A stretch of 64,000 bases of DNA, from the NCBI RefSeq assembly GCF_003986935.1, contig NZ_RJZE01000025.1, forward strand, positions 1 through 64,000, in the 5' to 3' direction. A model generated the notes under the pieces. It worked only from the letters and a program-made list of their open reading frames with translations, made no database searches and had not been told where the DNA came from. This DNA comes from Paraburkholderia kururiensis JCM 10599 = LMG 19447. GTDB lineage: Bacteria; Pseudomonadota; Gammaproteobacteria; Burkholderiales; Burkholderiaceae. Below are positions 43,139 to 51,902 of the stretch, piece by piece (position 1 is the first letter of the stretch; each line of letters starts with the position of its first letter). The position numbers were made by a program, and so were the translations under genes.

Positions 43139-43636
43139 TTATCTCCGTTCTGCTTCTGCTTCGGCGGCTCGGGCGAGGCATTCAACCCATTCCTGGTGAT
43201 AGCGATACAACGCGCCGGGATTCCTGCTGCCGATCAGCTCCACGAAGAACTGGCCTTGCTGCGTCTCTTCGGTCAGCAGATGACAACCATCCTGGGTCGG
43301 CGTGATCACCCAGCCGTGATAGGCGCTCGACCCGGTTTCATCGCCATCGACGGTCGTTGCCCACGCCAGCCGGCGGTTCGGCACGCACTCAGTGACGACG
43401 AGCGACATGGGATATCCGACCGTCACGCGGCTGTAGCGTGTGCCGAGCGCGAGTTCCGGTTCGCCGGACATGATCCTGACCTGATCCTCGGCCGGAAAAT
43501 AGCGCGACCAGCGCTCAGCGTCGACGAGGAGTTTCCAGACCACTTCGGGCGGGGCTTTCACGTCGATGTCATTGAGCGCGTAAATTGCCGAGATACGCGG
43601 GTCATAGCGTTCCGGCCAGTTAACTTTGTCGATCAT
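43139..43636 (-). CDS. SRPBCC-family (START/Bet v1-like) ligand-binding protein, copy 2
   Basis: A 165-aa protein of the polyketide cyclase/SRPBCC fold: DIDVKAPPEVVWKLLVDAERWSRYFP, LALGTRYSRVTVGYPM and a C-terminal long helix. It shares HGWVITPTQDGCHLLTEETQQG with the adjacent copy at 43665, so the two arose by tandem duplication. ACGGAGGT precedes ATG 43636. It may bind or chemically assist a hydrophobic intermediate; no substrate can be named. Confidence 0.82.
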   Translation of the reverse strand: MIDKVNWPERYDPRISAIYALNDIDVKAPPEVVWKLLVDAERWSRYFPAEDQVRIMSGEPELALGTRYSRVTVGYPMSLVVTECVPNRRLAWATTVDGDETGSSAYHGWVITPTQDGCHLLTEETQQGQFFVELIGSRNPGALYRYHQEWVECLARAAEAEAERR

Positions 43637-43664
43637 GTATCGGACCTCCGTTTTTTCGGTAGGG

Positions 43665-44159
43665 TTAGCTGCGGGAACGCTCACGCGCCGTGGCGACTTC
43701 GGCGAGATTCCTGAGCAGATTTTCGTGGGTGAGCCAGAACACGTCAGGTGCCTGCTTTGCGAGCTCCAGCCAGTGCGGTCCCTGCATCGTCTCCTCGGTC
43801 CACAGATGGCACCCACTTGCCGTGGGCGTGATGATCCAGGCGTGGTAGGCCCGGGACGTACTGGAAACCTTTGGATAGCCGCCCCACGCAATGCGGGTCA
43901 TCGGCTCGAACTCCTGCACGGACGCGAACACATCCTGGCCGGCAAGATTCGTCTCGAATCTCGTACCCAAGCCAAAGCGATCGTCGCCGTCAAGCGGCTG
44001 CACGTGTCGGACACCGGGATAGAAAGCGGGCCACGATTTGAAATCGCTCAGCAAGGACCAGATCGTCTCGACGGATGCCGGGACCTCGAGCTCGTTGGTG
44101 AAATGGATCGGAGAGCGGCTCGGTTTCATCTCCTCGGGCCACTTGATTGTTTCGTACAT
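43665..44159 (-). CDS. SRPBCC-family (START/Bet v1-like) ligand-binding protein, copy 1
   Basis: A 164-aa paralogue of the neighbouring protein: ELEVPASVETIWSLLSDFKSWPAFYPGVR, HAWIITPTASGCHLWTEETMQG and a C-terminal helix LTHENLLRNLAEV. Start ATG 44159 has AAGGGAA upstream. Two SRPBCC copies in one operon suggest a heterodimer or two successive steps on related ligands. Confidence 0.82.
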   Translation of the reverse strand: MYETIKWPEEMKPSRSPIHFTNELEVPASVETIWSLLSDFKSWPAFYPGVRHVQPLDGDDRFGLGTRFETNLAGQDVFASVQEFEPMTRIAWGGYPKVSSTSRAYHAWIITPTASGCHLWTEETMQGPHWLELAKQAPDVFWLTHENLLRNLAEVATARERSRS

Positions 44160-44221
44160 GGCGATTCCCTTATGGAAGAGCGGTGGACTCGAATGCTGCG
44201 CAGGCATGAGAGGCGCGCGAG

Positions 44222-44821
44222 CTACTCAGGCCTTACGAGATCCTTGAAGATGAGCGGCGCCCACTCGCGGCCCCTTGCCTGTACGAGCGAGCCGCCTTCC
44301 CGGAGTGCACCCAGCCAGACCGGCGCAAAGCCGAGCCGTTCAGCGAGGTGGGCTACCGGTGCCGCCGCTCCCTCGTCGTCGCTGGATAGAAACACGACGC
44401 GCCGGCCGCCGCCGACTTTGGGGTTGGCCGCCAGCACGTGTGCAGGCAGGTGATTGAATCCCTTGACGAAGCGGGCACCCGTGAAGGCGCGCGCAATGAC
44501 GGCCGATGACGGCAAGCCTCCCAGTTCCTCGACCGGCACCCCGAACGCGTTCGTCACGTCGATGAGGGTTTTGCCCTGCCAGTCCGGCAGGGCCTCCGCG
44601 ACGTTGCAGTGCTCCCAGAACGGCACCGCGAGGATCAGCGTGTCGGCCTGCACGGCGTCCTGCAAAGTCTTGGGAGTGACCTTTGGGCCGATAGCCTGTG
44701 CTTCCGGTAGCAGCGCATCGGGCGCTCGCCGGCTGGCTACAGCGACTTCAATGTTTTGTCGCGCGAAGGCGCGTGCCAGCGCCTGACCCACCGCGCCGAA
44801 ACCGATGATCGAATAACTCAC
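44222..44821 (-). CDS. F420/NADP-dependent oxidoreductase-type NAD(P)-binding protein
   Basis: A 199-aa protein starting with a GTG codon at 44821, supported by AGGAGA 7 bp upstream. It has SIIGFGAVGQALARAFARQNIEVAVASRR, an NADP-type Rossmann motif with basic residues after strand 2, as in the NADP_oxidored_F420 family (FNO-like). The family includes both F420 reductases and cofactor-independent relatives; Burkholderiales generally lack F420 roles, so NADP is more likely. First gene of the operon and divergent from the LysR at 44953. Confidence 0.82.
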   Translation of the reverse strand: MSYSIIGFGAVGQALARAFARQNIEVAVASRRAPDALLPEAQAIGPKVTPKTLQDAVQADTLILAVPFWEHCNVAEALPDWQGKTLIDVTNAFGVPVEELGGLPSSAVIARAFTGARFVKGFNHLPAHVLAANPKVGGGRRVVFLSSDDEGAAAPVAHLAERLGFAPVWLGALREGGSLVQARGREWAPLIFKDLVRPE

Positions 44822-44859
44822 GATCTTTCTCCTGCTTTGAGTTAGCTCGTGGAGAATAG

Positions 44860-44891
44860 TAATTTCGGCTCAATCGAATGATAATTTCGGC
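44860..44891. repeat. Direct repeat pair in the divergent promoter region
   Basis: TAATTTCGGC occurs twice, at 44860-44869 and 44882-44891, with 22 bp from start to start, about two helical turns. It lies between the GTG start at 44821 and the palindrome at 44902. Probably regulator half-sites on the same DNA face. Confidence 0.55.
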
Positions 44892-44901
44892 ATTTGATAT
44901 A

Positions 44902-44928
44902 GAACTTATTCCAGACTGGAATAAGTTC
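44902..44928. promoter_or_regulatory. Long perfect palindrome, LysR operator
   Basis: 12-bp arms GAACTTATTCCA (44902-44913) and its exact reverse complement (44917-44928) around GAC, containing a T-N11-A core. It sits 25 bp upstream of the LysR start and about 80 bp upstream of the divergent operon, so it should serve both autoregulation and activation. Confidence 0.75.
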
Positions 44929-44952
44929 CGAATGCACATAGCGGGGTCGCGG

Positions 44953-45834
44953 ATGGATCGGTTTCAGGAACTGAATGCATTTATCGCCGTCGTGGAGGCG
45001 GGGGGCTTTTCCGCAGCCGCTCGACGGCTTGGCGAGTCGCAGTCCGCCATCAGTAAAGCCGTGAACGCGCTGGAGAAACGCCTCGGCGTGGCACTGCTTC
45101 ATCGCAGCACGCGCAAAGTGACACTGACCGATCAGGGGCAGCTGTACTACGAGCGTATGGGTCCACTGGTGGACGAGATCCAGGTGGCGGATAACGAGCT
45201 GACCAGCACCACGCTCGACGTTTCAGGCCTCATCAGGATCGCGGCACCCTCGACGTTTGGCCGATTGCACGTGTTGCCGCTCATTCCCGCATTGCTGGCG
45301 CAACATCCTGGCTTGCGGATCGATATGGTTCTTTCCGACGCCGTACGCGATATGGTGGAAGACAGGATCGATCTTGCGATTCGCGTGAGTCCCGTTGAAG
45401 AGCCCGATTCGGTGATGCGCCGTGTGGCTGCTACCTCGCTTGTGTGCGGCGGATCTCGCCGTTACTTTGAAAAGTTCGGTGTACCCCGTACGCCTGCCGA
45501 GCTCAAGGACCACAACTGTCTGGTCTATGGCGAGATGAGGGAGTGGCCGTTCGCAGGGCCCGAAGGCCAGTTCAATGTGCCGGTGCGCGGCAATCTGTCG
45601 TCCAACAGCGTGGAGACGATTCTTGCGGGCGTGCTGGCCGGCGTCGGCATTGGCATGTTTCACCGCGCTTCGTTAGTGGGCGAGTTTCGGCACCCGGACA
45701 TCGTCACCGTACTCGATGACTTCGTGCGGCAGCCCAGGGAGGTCAGCCTTGTCTGGCCCAAGCGACGGTTTGTGCCTACCCGCGTACGCACTGCCACGGA
45801 TTTTCTGGCAGATGCGCTCGCACAACGGGTTTAG
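44953..45834 (+). CDS. LysR-family transcriptional regulator
   Basis: A 293-aa LysR protein with HTH LNAFIAVVEAGGFSAAARRLGESQSAISKAVNALEKRLGVAL and effector domain from about residue 88 (GLIRIAAPSTFGRLHVLP). Start ATG 44953 (MDRFQEL) gives the standard LysR N-terminus; earlier in-frame starts would run into the operator. It is divergent from the oxidoreductase/SRPBCC/SDR operon, its probable target. Confidence 0.9.
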   Translation: MDRFQELNAFIAVVEAGGFSAAARRLGESQSAISKAVNALEKRLGVALLHRSTRKVTLTDQGQLYYERMGPLVDEIQVADNELTSTTLDVSGLIRIAAPSTFGRLHVLPLIPALLAQHPGLRIDMVLSDAVRDMVEDRIDLAIRVSPVEEPDSVMRRVAATSLVCGGSRRYFEKFGVPRTPAELKDHNCLVYGEMREWPFAGPEGQFNVPVRGNLSSNSVETILAGVLAGVGIGMFHRASLVGEFRHPDIVTVLDDFVRQPREVSLVWPKRRFVPTRVRTATDFLADALAQRV

Positions 45835-46482
45835 CTCCACGGCGATTGGCAATTCAAGATCACGATCAAGGTCGCCGTTCACTGTGCCACCGCTGATGCC
45901 GATGTGCTCGCGCTACGGTGCGTCATCGCTCCATAACGCGTGCTGTCGGCGAGGCTCATTGTTTCGCGACACTGCACACTTTCGACGGCAACCTGCCAGG
46001 AGAGTGCGCGCGGGAAGTCAGCTTCCGGAGTCAGTCTTCATGTCTTCACTTCACGACGAACGGCCGGAATGGATGGGTGACGCGACGATCATCGCTACGG
46101 TCGCGAACGACTGCATAGGGTCGTGCTATGCCTCTTGCGTCGAACGCGCAGCCGAGGCGATTGCCGCGCTCGGTTGTCGGACTCTGGTCGGCGGCAGCCT
46201 TGGCCGTTCGACATCGTCCCTGACTCGTCGACAATTCGGTTCGTCGCCTTTTCTCGCATCGGCCCGGTCATCCCTGTTGACGGCGGAAAACCCTGATGGA
46301 ACCTTCTATGGCATGCGCTCGATGGGAGGATCTTTGCGTTCGGTATCCAATCAGACATCCTCGCGAGCCGAGGTCTCTTCACCGGTAGACAACCGGAGTC
46401 ATTCCGGCCTGATAGCCGCGCGAGTCGCTCAGTGGGACGATACCGACAGGTATCTATCCAAATTCTGCACCGCAGAGTCTTT
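45835..46482. other. 648-bp region without a supported gene
   Basis: Short open frames exist on both strands, but none has a ribosome site plus recognisable protein sequence. No tRNA, insertion-sequence end or terminator with T-run was seen. It lies between a plus-strand and a minus-strand LysR gene (convergent), so no promoter is required here. It may be decayed coding DNA. Confidence 0.5.
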
Positions 46483-47394
46483 TCAGCTTTCCTTCTGACG
46501 CGCCAACGAAGAGTAGCCACCAAGTGCCTGCATCGACCTTATCAAAACATCTGCGCTTTGCGGCGGCGGCCGCGAGCTATTGGTCAACGCATACACCCAG
46601 TTTTCCGTCGGCGACACGATGGGCCGCATCTGCACCTTTCCTGCTGATGCACCTGCTTGCGCCGTGAAGCCATCGACAACTGCGATACCCACGTTCGCTT
46701 CGACCAGCGCGCGCGCCAGCGCGTATGTCTTCACTGATGCCTTGATTTCGGGTTCGATGCCATCGAGCCATCCCATGACGGTGACGCCCAGTGGCGAAGC
46801 GGTATCGAGCGCGATAAACGGCTGGCCCGCGAGATCGGCGGGTACCGCTGGGCGGTCGAGCACCCTCTTTGGCCACCAGTCCGGTGGAGCGATGACATAC
46901 AGGTCGAAATTGCAGACGGGCGTGGTCACGAGATTGGGCTGAGAGATTGCCTGCATCGTGAAACCCATATCGATCTCGCCGATCAGCAGCCAGTAGATCA
47001 TCTCGCGTGTAAGCGACGAGACCAGCATGCACTGTGCGTTCGGGAACGCGCGGCCCCAGTCCGCCAGCGCATAGGGCACCAGATGATGGGCAAGCGAAGA
47101 CGTCGCGGCGATCCGCAACGGCGCTTCCTTGCCCGCCGACAGGTTCGCCACGACCCGGTGAACGCGCGCCAGTTGATCGTCGAGCGGCTGCAACTCTTCC
47201 TGCAAACGCAGCGCCTCGGGCGTCGGCACCAGTTTGCCTTTCGACCGCACGAACAGTGCGAACCCGAGCGTGCGCTCTGCATGCTGGAGCATCTTGCTGA
47301 CGGCCGGCTGCGAGATGTTCAGCACTCTGGCTGCGCCGACCGCGCTGCCCGTCTTCATGATGGCGGAGAATACTTCGATGTGTCGAAGGCGCAT
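46483..47394 (-). CDS. LysR-family transcriptional regulator
   Basis: A 303-aa LysR protein with HTH IEVFSAIMKTGSAVGAARVLNISQPAVSKMLQHAERTLGFAL, a variant typical of LysR proteins next to amino-acid/opine catabolic genes. The effector domain is at about 92-295. ATG 47394 has AAGGAG 7 bp upstream. It is divergent from the MFS/deacylase/dehydrogenase operon with a LysR-type site in between, so it probably controls D-amino-acid-derivative use. Confidence 0.9.
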   Translation of the reverse strand: MRLRHIEVFSAIMKTGSAVGAARVLNISQPAVSKMLQHAERTLGFALFVRSKGKLVPTPEALRLQEELQPLDDQLARVHRVVANLSAGKEAPLRIAATSSLAHHLVPYALADWGRAFPNAQCMLVSSLTREMIYWLLIGEIDMGFTMQAISQPNLVTTPVCNFDLYVIAPPDWWPKRVLDRPAVPADLAGQPFIALDTASPLGVTVMGWLDGIEPEIKASVKTYALARALVEANVGIAVVDGFTAQAGASAGKVQMRPIVSPTENWVYALTNSSRPPPQSADVLIRSMQALGGYSSLARQKES

Positions 47395-47422
47395 GCGGGC
47401 TCCTTTTCGTGTGCAAAAAGTA

Positions 47423-47439
47423 TATAGCCTGCGGTTATA
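47423..47439. promoter_or_regulatory. LysR-type site upstream of the MFS/deacylase operon
   Basis: Near-perfect inverted repeat TATAGCC (47423-47429) and GGTTATA (47433-47439), 6 of 7 pairs, with a T-N11-A core. A possible -10 TATAGT lies at 47484-47489 toward the MFS start at 47530. Confidence 0.5.
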
Positions 47440-47529
47440 GCCCATCGATTTTGTCTCATTCGACGGTCTCGCCATCCAGCTTCTATAGTCGTTTCCAACC
47501 TACACGCGATCGCACACCAGGAGACGCAC

Positions 47530-48750
47530 ATGGAAGCACAAGCGGTCAGTCCCGCATACACACGGATGCAGAAAACGGTTTGCCTCGCCGCCTTGTTCCT
47601 CGCATGGGCAATCGGCTATTCCGACCGGATCGTGATGAGCACCGCGATTATCCCGATCCGCCGGGAATTCGCGCTCGACGCCGGCCAGGCTGGTCTGCTG
47701 CTCAGCGTGTTCTACGTCAGCTACGCCGTGATGCAACTGCTCGGCGGCTGGCTCTCGGACCGCTACGGTTCGCGCATTGTTGTCGTTATGTGTGTGGCGT
47801 TATGGTCGCTGTTTACAGGCCTGACGGGACTGGCGTGGTCGTTCGGATCGCTACTGGTGATCCGTTTCATGTTCGGCGTCGGAGAGGGATTTTTTTCACC
47901 GGCCAGTTCGGTAACGGTCGCTGAGACGTTTCCGAAGCCGGAACGCGCGCGTGCCAAGTCGTTTCTTATTTCGACCGTCTTCCTTGGCAATGCCGCAGGC
48001 TCAGCAGGCGTCGCGCTGGCCGTCGTGTATCTCGGCTGGCGCAGCGCATTCCATATTCTCTCGGTCGTCGGTCTGGCTGTCGCCGTGATGCTGTGGCTCG
48101 CGCTGAGGGGTGGCATGGGGGGCCAACGCGGCAGGATGGCGGCGCGTCCGAAGCACCAGCTGCGTGAACTTCTCCGGCGTCCGGACGCACTGAAGCTGAC
48201 TTTCATCTGGTTCGGCACCAGCATCGTCTATATCGGAATGATTTCCTGGATGCCGTCCTATCTGCTGAAGGCTTATCGCATCGATCTGCTGCATGTCGGC
48301 ATTGCATCGACCATTCCGTATCTGATCGCGTTTCTCGGCACGAACGTCGTCGGCTGGCTGCTCGACCGCCACGGCAAGGGGCGTGAAAAGCACTTCATGA
48401 TGGCTGGCGCACTCGGTTCCGCAGTGTTTCTCGCGCTGATGATCTCGACGACGTCTATCACGTTGCTCGTGGCGTACTGGACGCTCTGCCTGTTGTCGTT
48501 CAACTTCGTCTATGCCACGGTGTTCTCGATTCCACTCAAGTATTTTCCGGAGCATCTAATTGGCAGCGCAACAGGCCTGATGAATTTCGGCGGCCAGATT
48601 GCCGGCTCACTCGCGCCGTCCGTGATGGGTGCGTTGATCGTCGCGTTCCACGGCAGCTATCTCGTCGCGCTGTCGTTTCTGGTGTCGAGCGCGCTGCTTG
48701 CTTTCATCGTTGCCACGACGTGGCGCGCGCAGCCGCGTCTGTCCGCCTGA
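47530..48750 (+). CDS. MFS transporter (anion:cation symporter-like)
   Basis: A 406-aa, 12-helix MFS protein. The N-terminal YSDRIVMSTAIIPIRREFALDAGQAGLLLSVFYVSYAVMQLLGGWLSDRYGSRIV and GVGEGFFSPASSVTVAETFPKPERARA are typical of the ACS branch (organic anion/proton symport). CAGGAG lies upstream of ATG 47530. First gene of an operon with an N-acyl-D-amino-acid deacylase and a D-amino-acid dehydrogenase, so the likely cargo is an N-acylated D-amino acid; this is inferred from neighbours. Confidence 0.87.
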   Translation: MEAQAVSPAYTRMQKTVCLAALFLAWAIGYSDRIVMSTAIIPIRREFALDAGQAGLLLSVFYVSYAVMQLLGGWLSDRYGSRIVVVMCVALWSLFTGLTGLAWSFGSLLVIRFMFGVGEGFFSPASSVTVAETFPKPERARAKSFLISTVFLGNAAGSAGVALAVVYLGWRSAFHILSVVGLAVAVMLWLALRGGMGGQRGRMAARPKHQLRELLRRPDALKLTFIWFGTSIVYIGMISWMPSYLLKAYRIDLLHVGIASTIPYLIAFLGTNVVGWLLDRHGKGREKHFMMAGALGSAVFLALMISTTSITLLVAYWTLCLLSFNFVYATVFSIPLKYFPEHLIGSATGLMNFGGQIAGSLAPSVMGALIVAFHGSYLVALSFLVSSALLAFIVATTWRAQPRLSA

Positions 48751-48757
48751 GCCAACC

Positions 48758-50215
48758 ATGTACATCCATTCCGAACTCGACCTTATCGTCCACGGCGGCA
48801 TGCTGATCGACGGGACGCGTGCGCCCCGCACGCGAGCCGATATCGGTATCAGAAGCGGACGAATCGCCGTTATCGGCAACCTCGCTGATTACAACGCCAC
48901 CAAACGGCTCGATGCGAGCGGAAAGATCGTCGCGCCAGGCTTCATCGATTCGCATGCTCACGACGACCAGGCGGTGCTTGCGCAGCCGGACATGACGGCC
49001 AAGATCTCGCAAGGCGTGACGACGGTCGTCACCGGAAACTGCGGAATCAGCATTGCGCCGTTTCGCGACGATACGCCGCTGCCTGCGCCGCTCAATCTGC
49101 TCGATGCCGGCAACAGCGAGCGCTACGCAACGTTTGGCAGCTATCTCGCTGCGCTGCGCAGCGCGCCGTCTGCGGTGAACGTTGCACCGATGGTCGGCCA
49201 TTCGACGTTGCGTGTGCTGACGATGGATACGCTCGATCGTCCCGCACGCGACTTCGAAATCGCCGCGATGCGCGAACTGCTTGAGGAAGCGCTCGCGGCA
49301 GGTGCAATAGGGATATCCACCGGCACGTACTACCCGCCCGCGGCTCACGCACCGACCCAGGAAATCATTGACGTCTGTCGTCCGCTCACCGGAACCGGCG
49401 CGGTCTATGCCACGCATATGCGCGACGAAGCGGACGGGTCGATGGAATCTCTCGAAGAGAGCTTCCTGATTGGGCGCGAACTGGGCTGTCCGGTCATTAT
49501 TTCGCATCACAAACTGTTGCGGGCGTCGAACCATGGCAAGTCGGCCGTGACGCTGCCGCGTATCCGGCGGGCGATGCACGGCCAGTGCGTGGCGCTGGAC
49601 TGTTATCCGTATAACGCCAGTTCCACGATGCTGCATAGCGATCCCGCGAAGCTTCGAGAACGTATCGTGATCAGTTCGAGCGAGCCGCATCCTGAGCAGG
49701 CTGGCCGGGAACTCGGCGAGATTGCTGCCGGGTGGGGCGTCTCCAGGGAAGAAGCGGCCGCGCGGCTCCAACCCGCGAACGCGATCTACTTCGGCATGGA
49801 CGAAGGCGACGTGCGCGCGATCCTCGCCTTCGATGAAACGATGATCGGCTCGGACGGCCTCGCCGTCGGCGCACGGCCGCATCCACGTCTGTGGGGTACA
49901 TTCCCGCGCATTCTCGGGCACTACAGTCGCGATCTGCGTCTGTTCGATCTCGAGACGGCGGTATGGAAAATGACGGGTCTGACAGCCAGGAATTTCGGAC
50001 TCAGTGGGCGCGGCACGTTGGCGGTAGGCAATCATGCCGACGTCGTCGTGTTCGATCCCGCGACGATTCGCGACGTCGCCAGTTACGAAAGACCGATCCA
50101 GGCGGCCGAGGGCATCGAGGCCGTGATCGTGAACGGTGTGCTGACATGGCGCGATGGCCTGCATGCCGGCGCGCGCGCCGGGCAGGTCATCACGCGCAGG
50201 GTGTGCGCTTCATGA
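48758..50215 (+). CDS. N-acyl-D-amino-acid deacylase (D-aminoacylase family)
   Basis: A 485-aa amidohydrolase that removes acyl groups from N-acyl-D-amino acids. Metal-site residues are visible: His66/His68 (DSHAHDD), bridging Cys95 (TGNCG, characteristic of D-aminoacylases), a His in ATHMRDEAD and HH in ISHHKLLR. The C-terminal small beta domain (GRGTLAVGNHADVVVFDP) completes the family fold. It starts 7 bp after the MFS stop and overlaps the dehydrogenase start by 4 bp. Confidence 0.9.
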   Translation: MYIHSELDLIVHGGMLIDGTRAPRTRADIGIRSGRIAVIGNLADYNATKRLDASGKIVAPGFIDSHAHDDQAVLAQPDMTAKISQGVTTVVTGNCGISIAPFRDDTPLPAPLNLLDAGNSERYATFGSYLAALRSAPSAVNVAPMVGHSTLRVLTMDTLDRPARDFEIAAMRELLEEALAAGAIGISTGTYYPPAAHAPTQEIIDVCRPLTGTGAVYATHMRDEADGSMESLEESFLIGRELGCPVIISHHKLLRASNHGKSAVTLPRIRRAMHGQCVALDCYPYNASSTMLHSDPAKLRERIVISSSEPHPEQAGRELGEIAAGWGVSREEAAARLQPANAIYFGMDEGDVRAILAFDETMIGSDGLAVGARPHPRLWGTFPRILGHYSRDLRLFDLETAVWKMTGLTARNFGLSGRGTLAVGNHADVVVFDPATIRDVASYERPIQAAEGIEAVIVNGVLTWRDGLHAGARAGQVITRRVCAS

Positions 50216-51456
50216 AAGTCCTCGTGATAGGCGCTGGCGTCATCGGGTTATCGACCGCTTACTACCTGCAGACCGATGACCACGACGTGACTGTCGTCGA
50301 CAGCAACAGCGGCGTCGGCACGATGGCGAGCTACGCCAACGGCGGGCAGCTGTCGTACAGCTACGTGGCGCCGCTCGCCGGACCCGGCGTGCTCGGAAAA
50401 TTGCCGGCGTGGCTGTTGCGCGCCGACTCGCCGGTGCGCTTCAGCCCGTCGCTCGATCCGGATCAATGGCGGTGGTGTCTGAGCTTCGTGCGCGCGTGCA
50501 GCCAACGGCAAAGCGACCTGACGACGCGCCGTCTGCTGGGCCTGGCGATGTTCAGCCGCGCACTGATGCATGAGTTCGTTGCCCGCGAACCGGATATCGC
50601 CTTCGACTATGCGAATAGCGGCAAACTGGTGCTTCATCGCGACTTTGCTTCATTCGACAAGGCGCGCCGACTACTCGACTACCAGCGAACACTAGGCTGT
50701 GAGCAGCAGGCCATGACCGCAGATGAATGCGTAGACGCAGAACCGGCCCTGGCGCATATGGGCAGGCATCTGGCGGGCGGCATCTATACGGCAAGTGAGG
50801 AGAGCGGCGACTGCTATCGCTTCTGCGTCGGTCTTGAGCGGCGTTTGCGGCGCGAAGGTGTGCGGTTTCGCTTCGCCACGCAAATTGACGCTCTTCGCGA
50901 AGATGGCACGGGCCGGATCGGCGCTTTCGCCGCAGCGGAAATGCTGGACGCCGAGCACATCGTGGTGGCGGCGGGAACGGCCAGTGTTGCACTGCTGCGG
51001 CCGCTGCGCATCCGGGTGCCGCTCTATCCGCTGAAGGGTTACAGCCTGACCGTGAAGGTAAGAAACCAGGCTGCGGCGCCGTCGATCAGCGTGACCGATT
51101 TCCAGCGCAAGATCGTGTATGCCCGTCTTGGCGACCGGTTGAGAATCGCCGGCATGGCTGATCTGAATGGGCAGCGGGCAACCATTGATCCATCGCGTGT
51201 GGCCACGTTGAGAACTGAGGTGGAGGCGGCGTTTCCCGAGGCCGGCCACTACGCATCAGCTGAACCGTGGGCCGGTCTGCGGCCCGCAACCCCAACGGGC
51301 ACGCCGATACTCGGGCGCACGCGATATCGGAACCTGTGGTTGAACGTCGGTCATGGCGCGTTGGGCTTTACGCTGGCGCTCGGCAGCGGTAAAGGGGTGG
51401 CCGACAGAATTGCCGGCCGGGAACGCAAGTCTGCTGCGGACGAGTTCTTGTTGTGA
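50212..51456 (+). CDS. D-amino-acid dehydrogenase / FAD-dependent oxidoreductase (DadA-like)
   Basis: A 414-aa DAO-family flavoprotein. The start VLVIGAGVIGLSTAYYL is the FAD-binding GxGxxG motif, followed by NGGQLSYSYVAPLAGPGVL as in DadA. RVPLYPLKGYSLTV and the C-end GLRPATPTGTPILG...HGALGFTLALGSGK are typical. It oxidises D-amino acids to 2-oxo acids and ammonia, passing electrons to the respiratory chain. ATG 50212 overlaps the deacylase stop (ATGA). It completes a pathway from N-acyl-D-amino acid to 2-oxo acid. Confidence 0.9.
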   Translation: MKVLVIGAGVIGLSTAYYLQTDDHDVTVVDSNSGVGTMASYANGGQLSYSYVAPLAGPGVLGKLPAWLLRADSPVRFSPSLDPDQWRWCLSFVRACSQRQSDLTTRRLLGLAMFSRALMHEFVAREPDIAFDYANSGKLVLHRDFASFDKARRLLDYQRTLGCEQQAMTADECVDAEPALAHMGRHLAGGIYTASEESGDCYRFCVGLERRLRREGVRFRFATQIDALREDGTGRIGAFAAAEMLDAEHIVVAAGTASVALLRPLRIRVPLYPLKGYSLTVKVRNQAAAPSISVTDFQRKIVYARLGDRLRIAGMADLNGQRATIDPSRVATLRTEVEAAFPEAGHYASAEPWAGLRPATPTGTPILGRTRYRNLWLNVGHGALGFTLALGSGKGVADRIAGRERKSAADEFLL

Positions 51457-51649
51457 ACGAATGACTTCGACGAGCAGGACGGTGCTTACCGCAATCCAGG
51501 TCCTCACCCTGTGGGTGCCAGGAAGAGAGTCGCCTGCAACGAGCGAAGATCACGCGTATCGCCATTTCAGCCTGGTGGGTGGCCCGGCCGCTTACCGCGA
51601 GTGCGTATAGGCCAGGCATTAGTGCAGCGACTAGTCGCGCTAACCGACG

Positions 51650-51865
51650 CTACGGCTGCGCAGGCAGGTTGAACGGCTGACCCGGCACGTGTGCCCAACT
51701 AGCCAACACGCGTGCACCGTCCGGGCCCGCTGTCGTCGTGTGCGAAGCATAGGCGGGCAACTGGAAAGACTCGCCCGCGTGCACGACGCGTGTCGGGTGG
51801 CCGTCCACCTGCACGGTTACTACCCGCTGAAATATTACCTACGAACGGGAACATAACGTTTTCAT
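51650..51865 (-). pseudogene. Truncated cupin pseudogene
   Basis: ATG 51865 (MKTL) has GGAG upstream but hits an in-frame TAG after eight codons. The same frame then encodes a cupin tail (FQRVVTVQVDGHPTR, VHAGESFQLPAYASHTTTAGP, ending VPGQPFNLPAQP). The N-terminal barrel strands with the metal-binding His motif are missing, so a deletion removed the gene's first half. Confidence 0.6.
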
Positions 51866-51902
51866 CGGTGCAGTCTCCTGCGTGGACGCCGCTCGCGATG
51901 AG

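Noticed and set aside
45835..46498. Plus-strand open frame of about 130 codons ending at 46498 and a minus-strand frame over the same span
   Set aside because: No ribosome site, no recognisable sequence, and the plus-strand frame would run into the convergent LysR gene.
48704..50164. Long minus-strand open frame opposite the N-acyl-D-amino-acid deacylase
   Set aside because: Antisense shadow; the plus-strand frame has all metal-ligand motifs.
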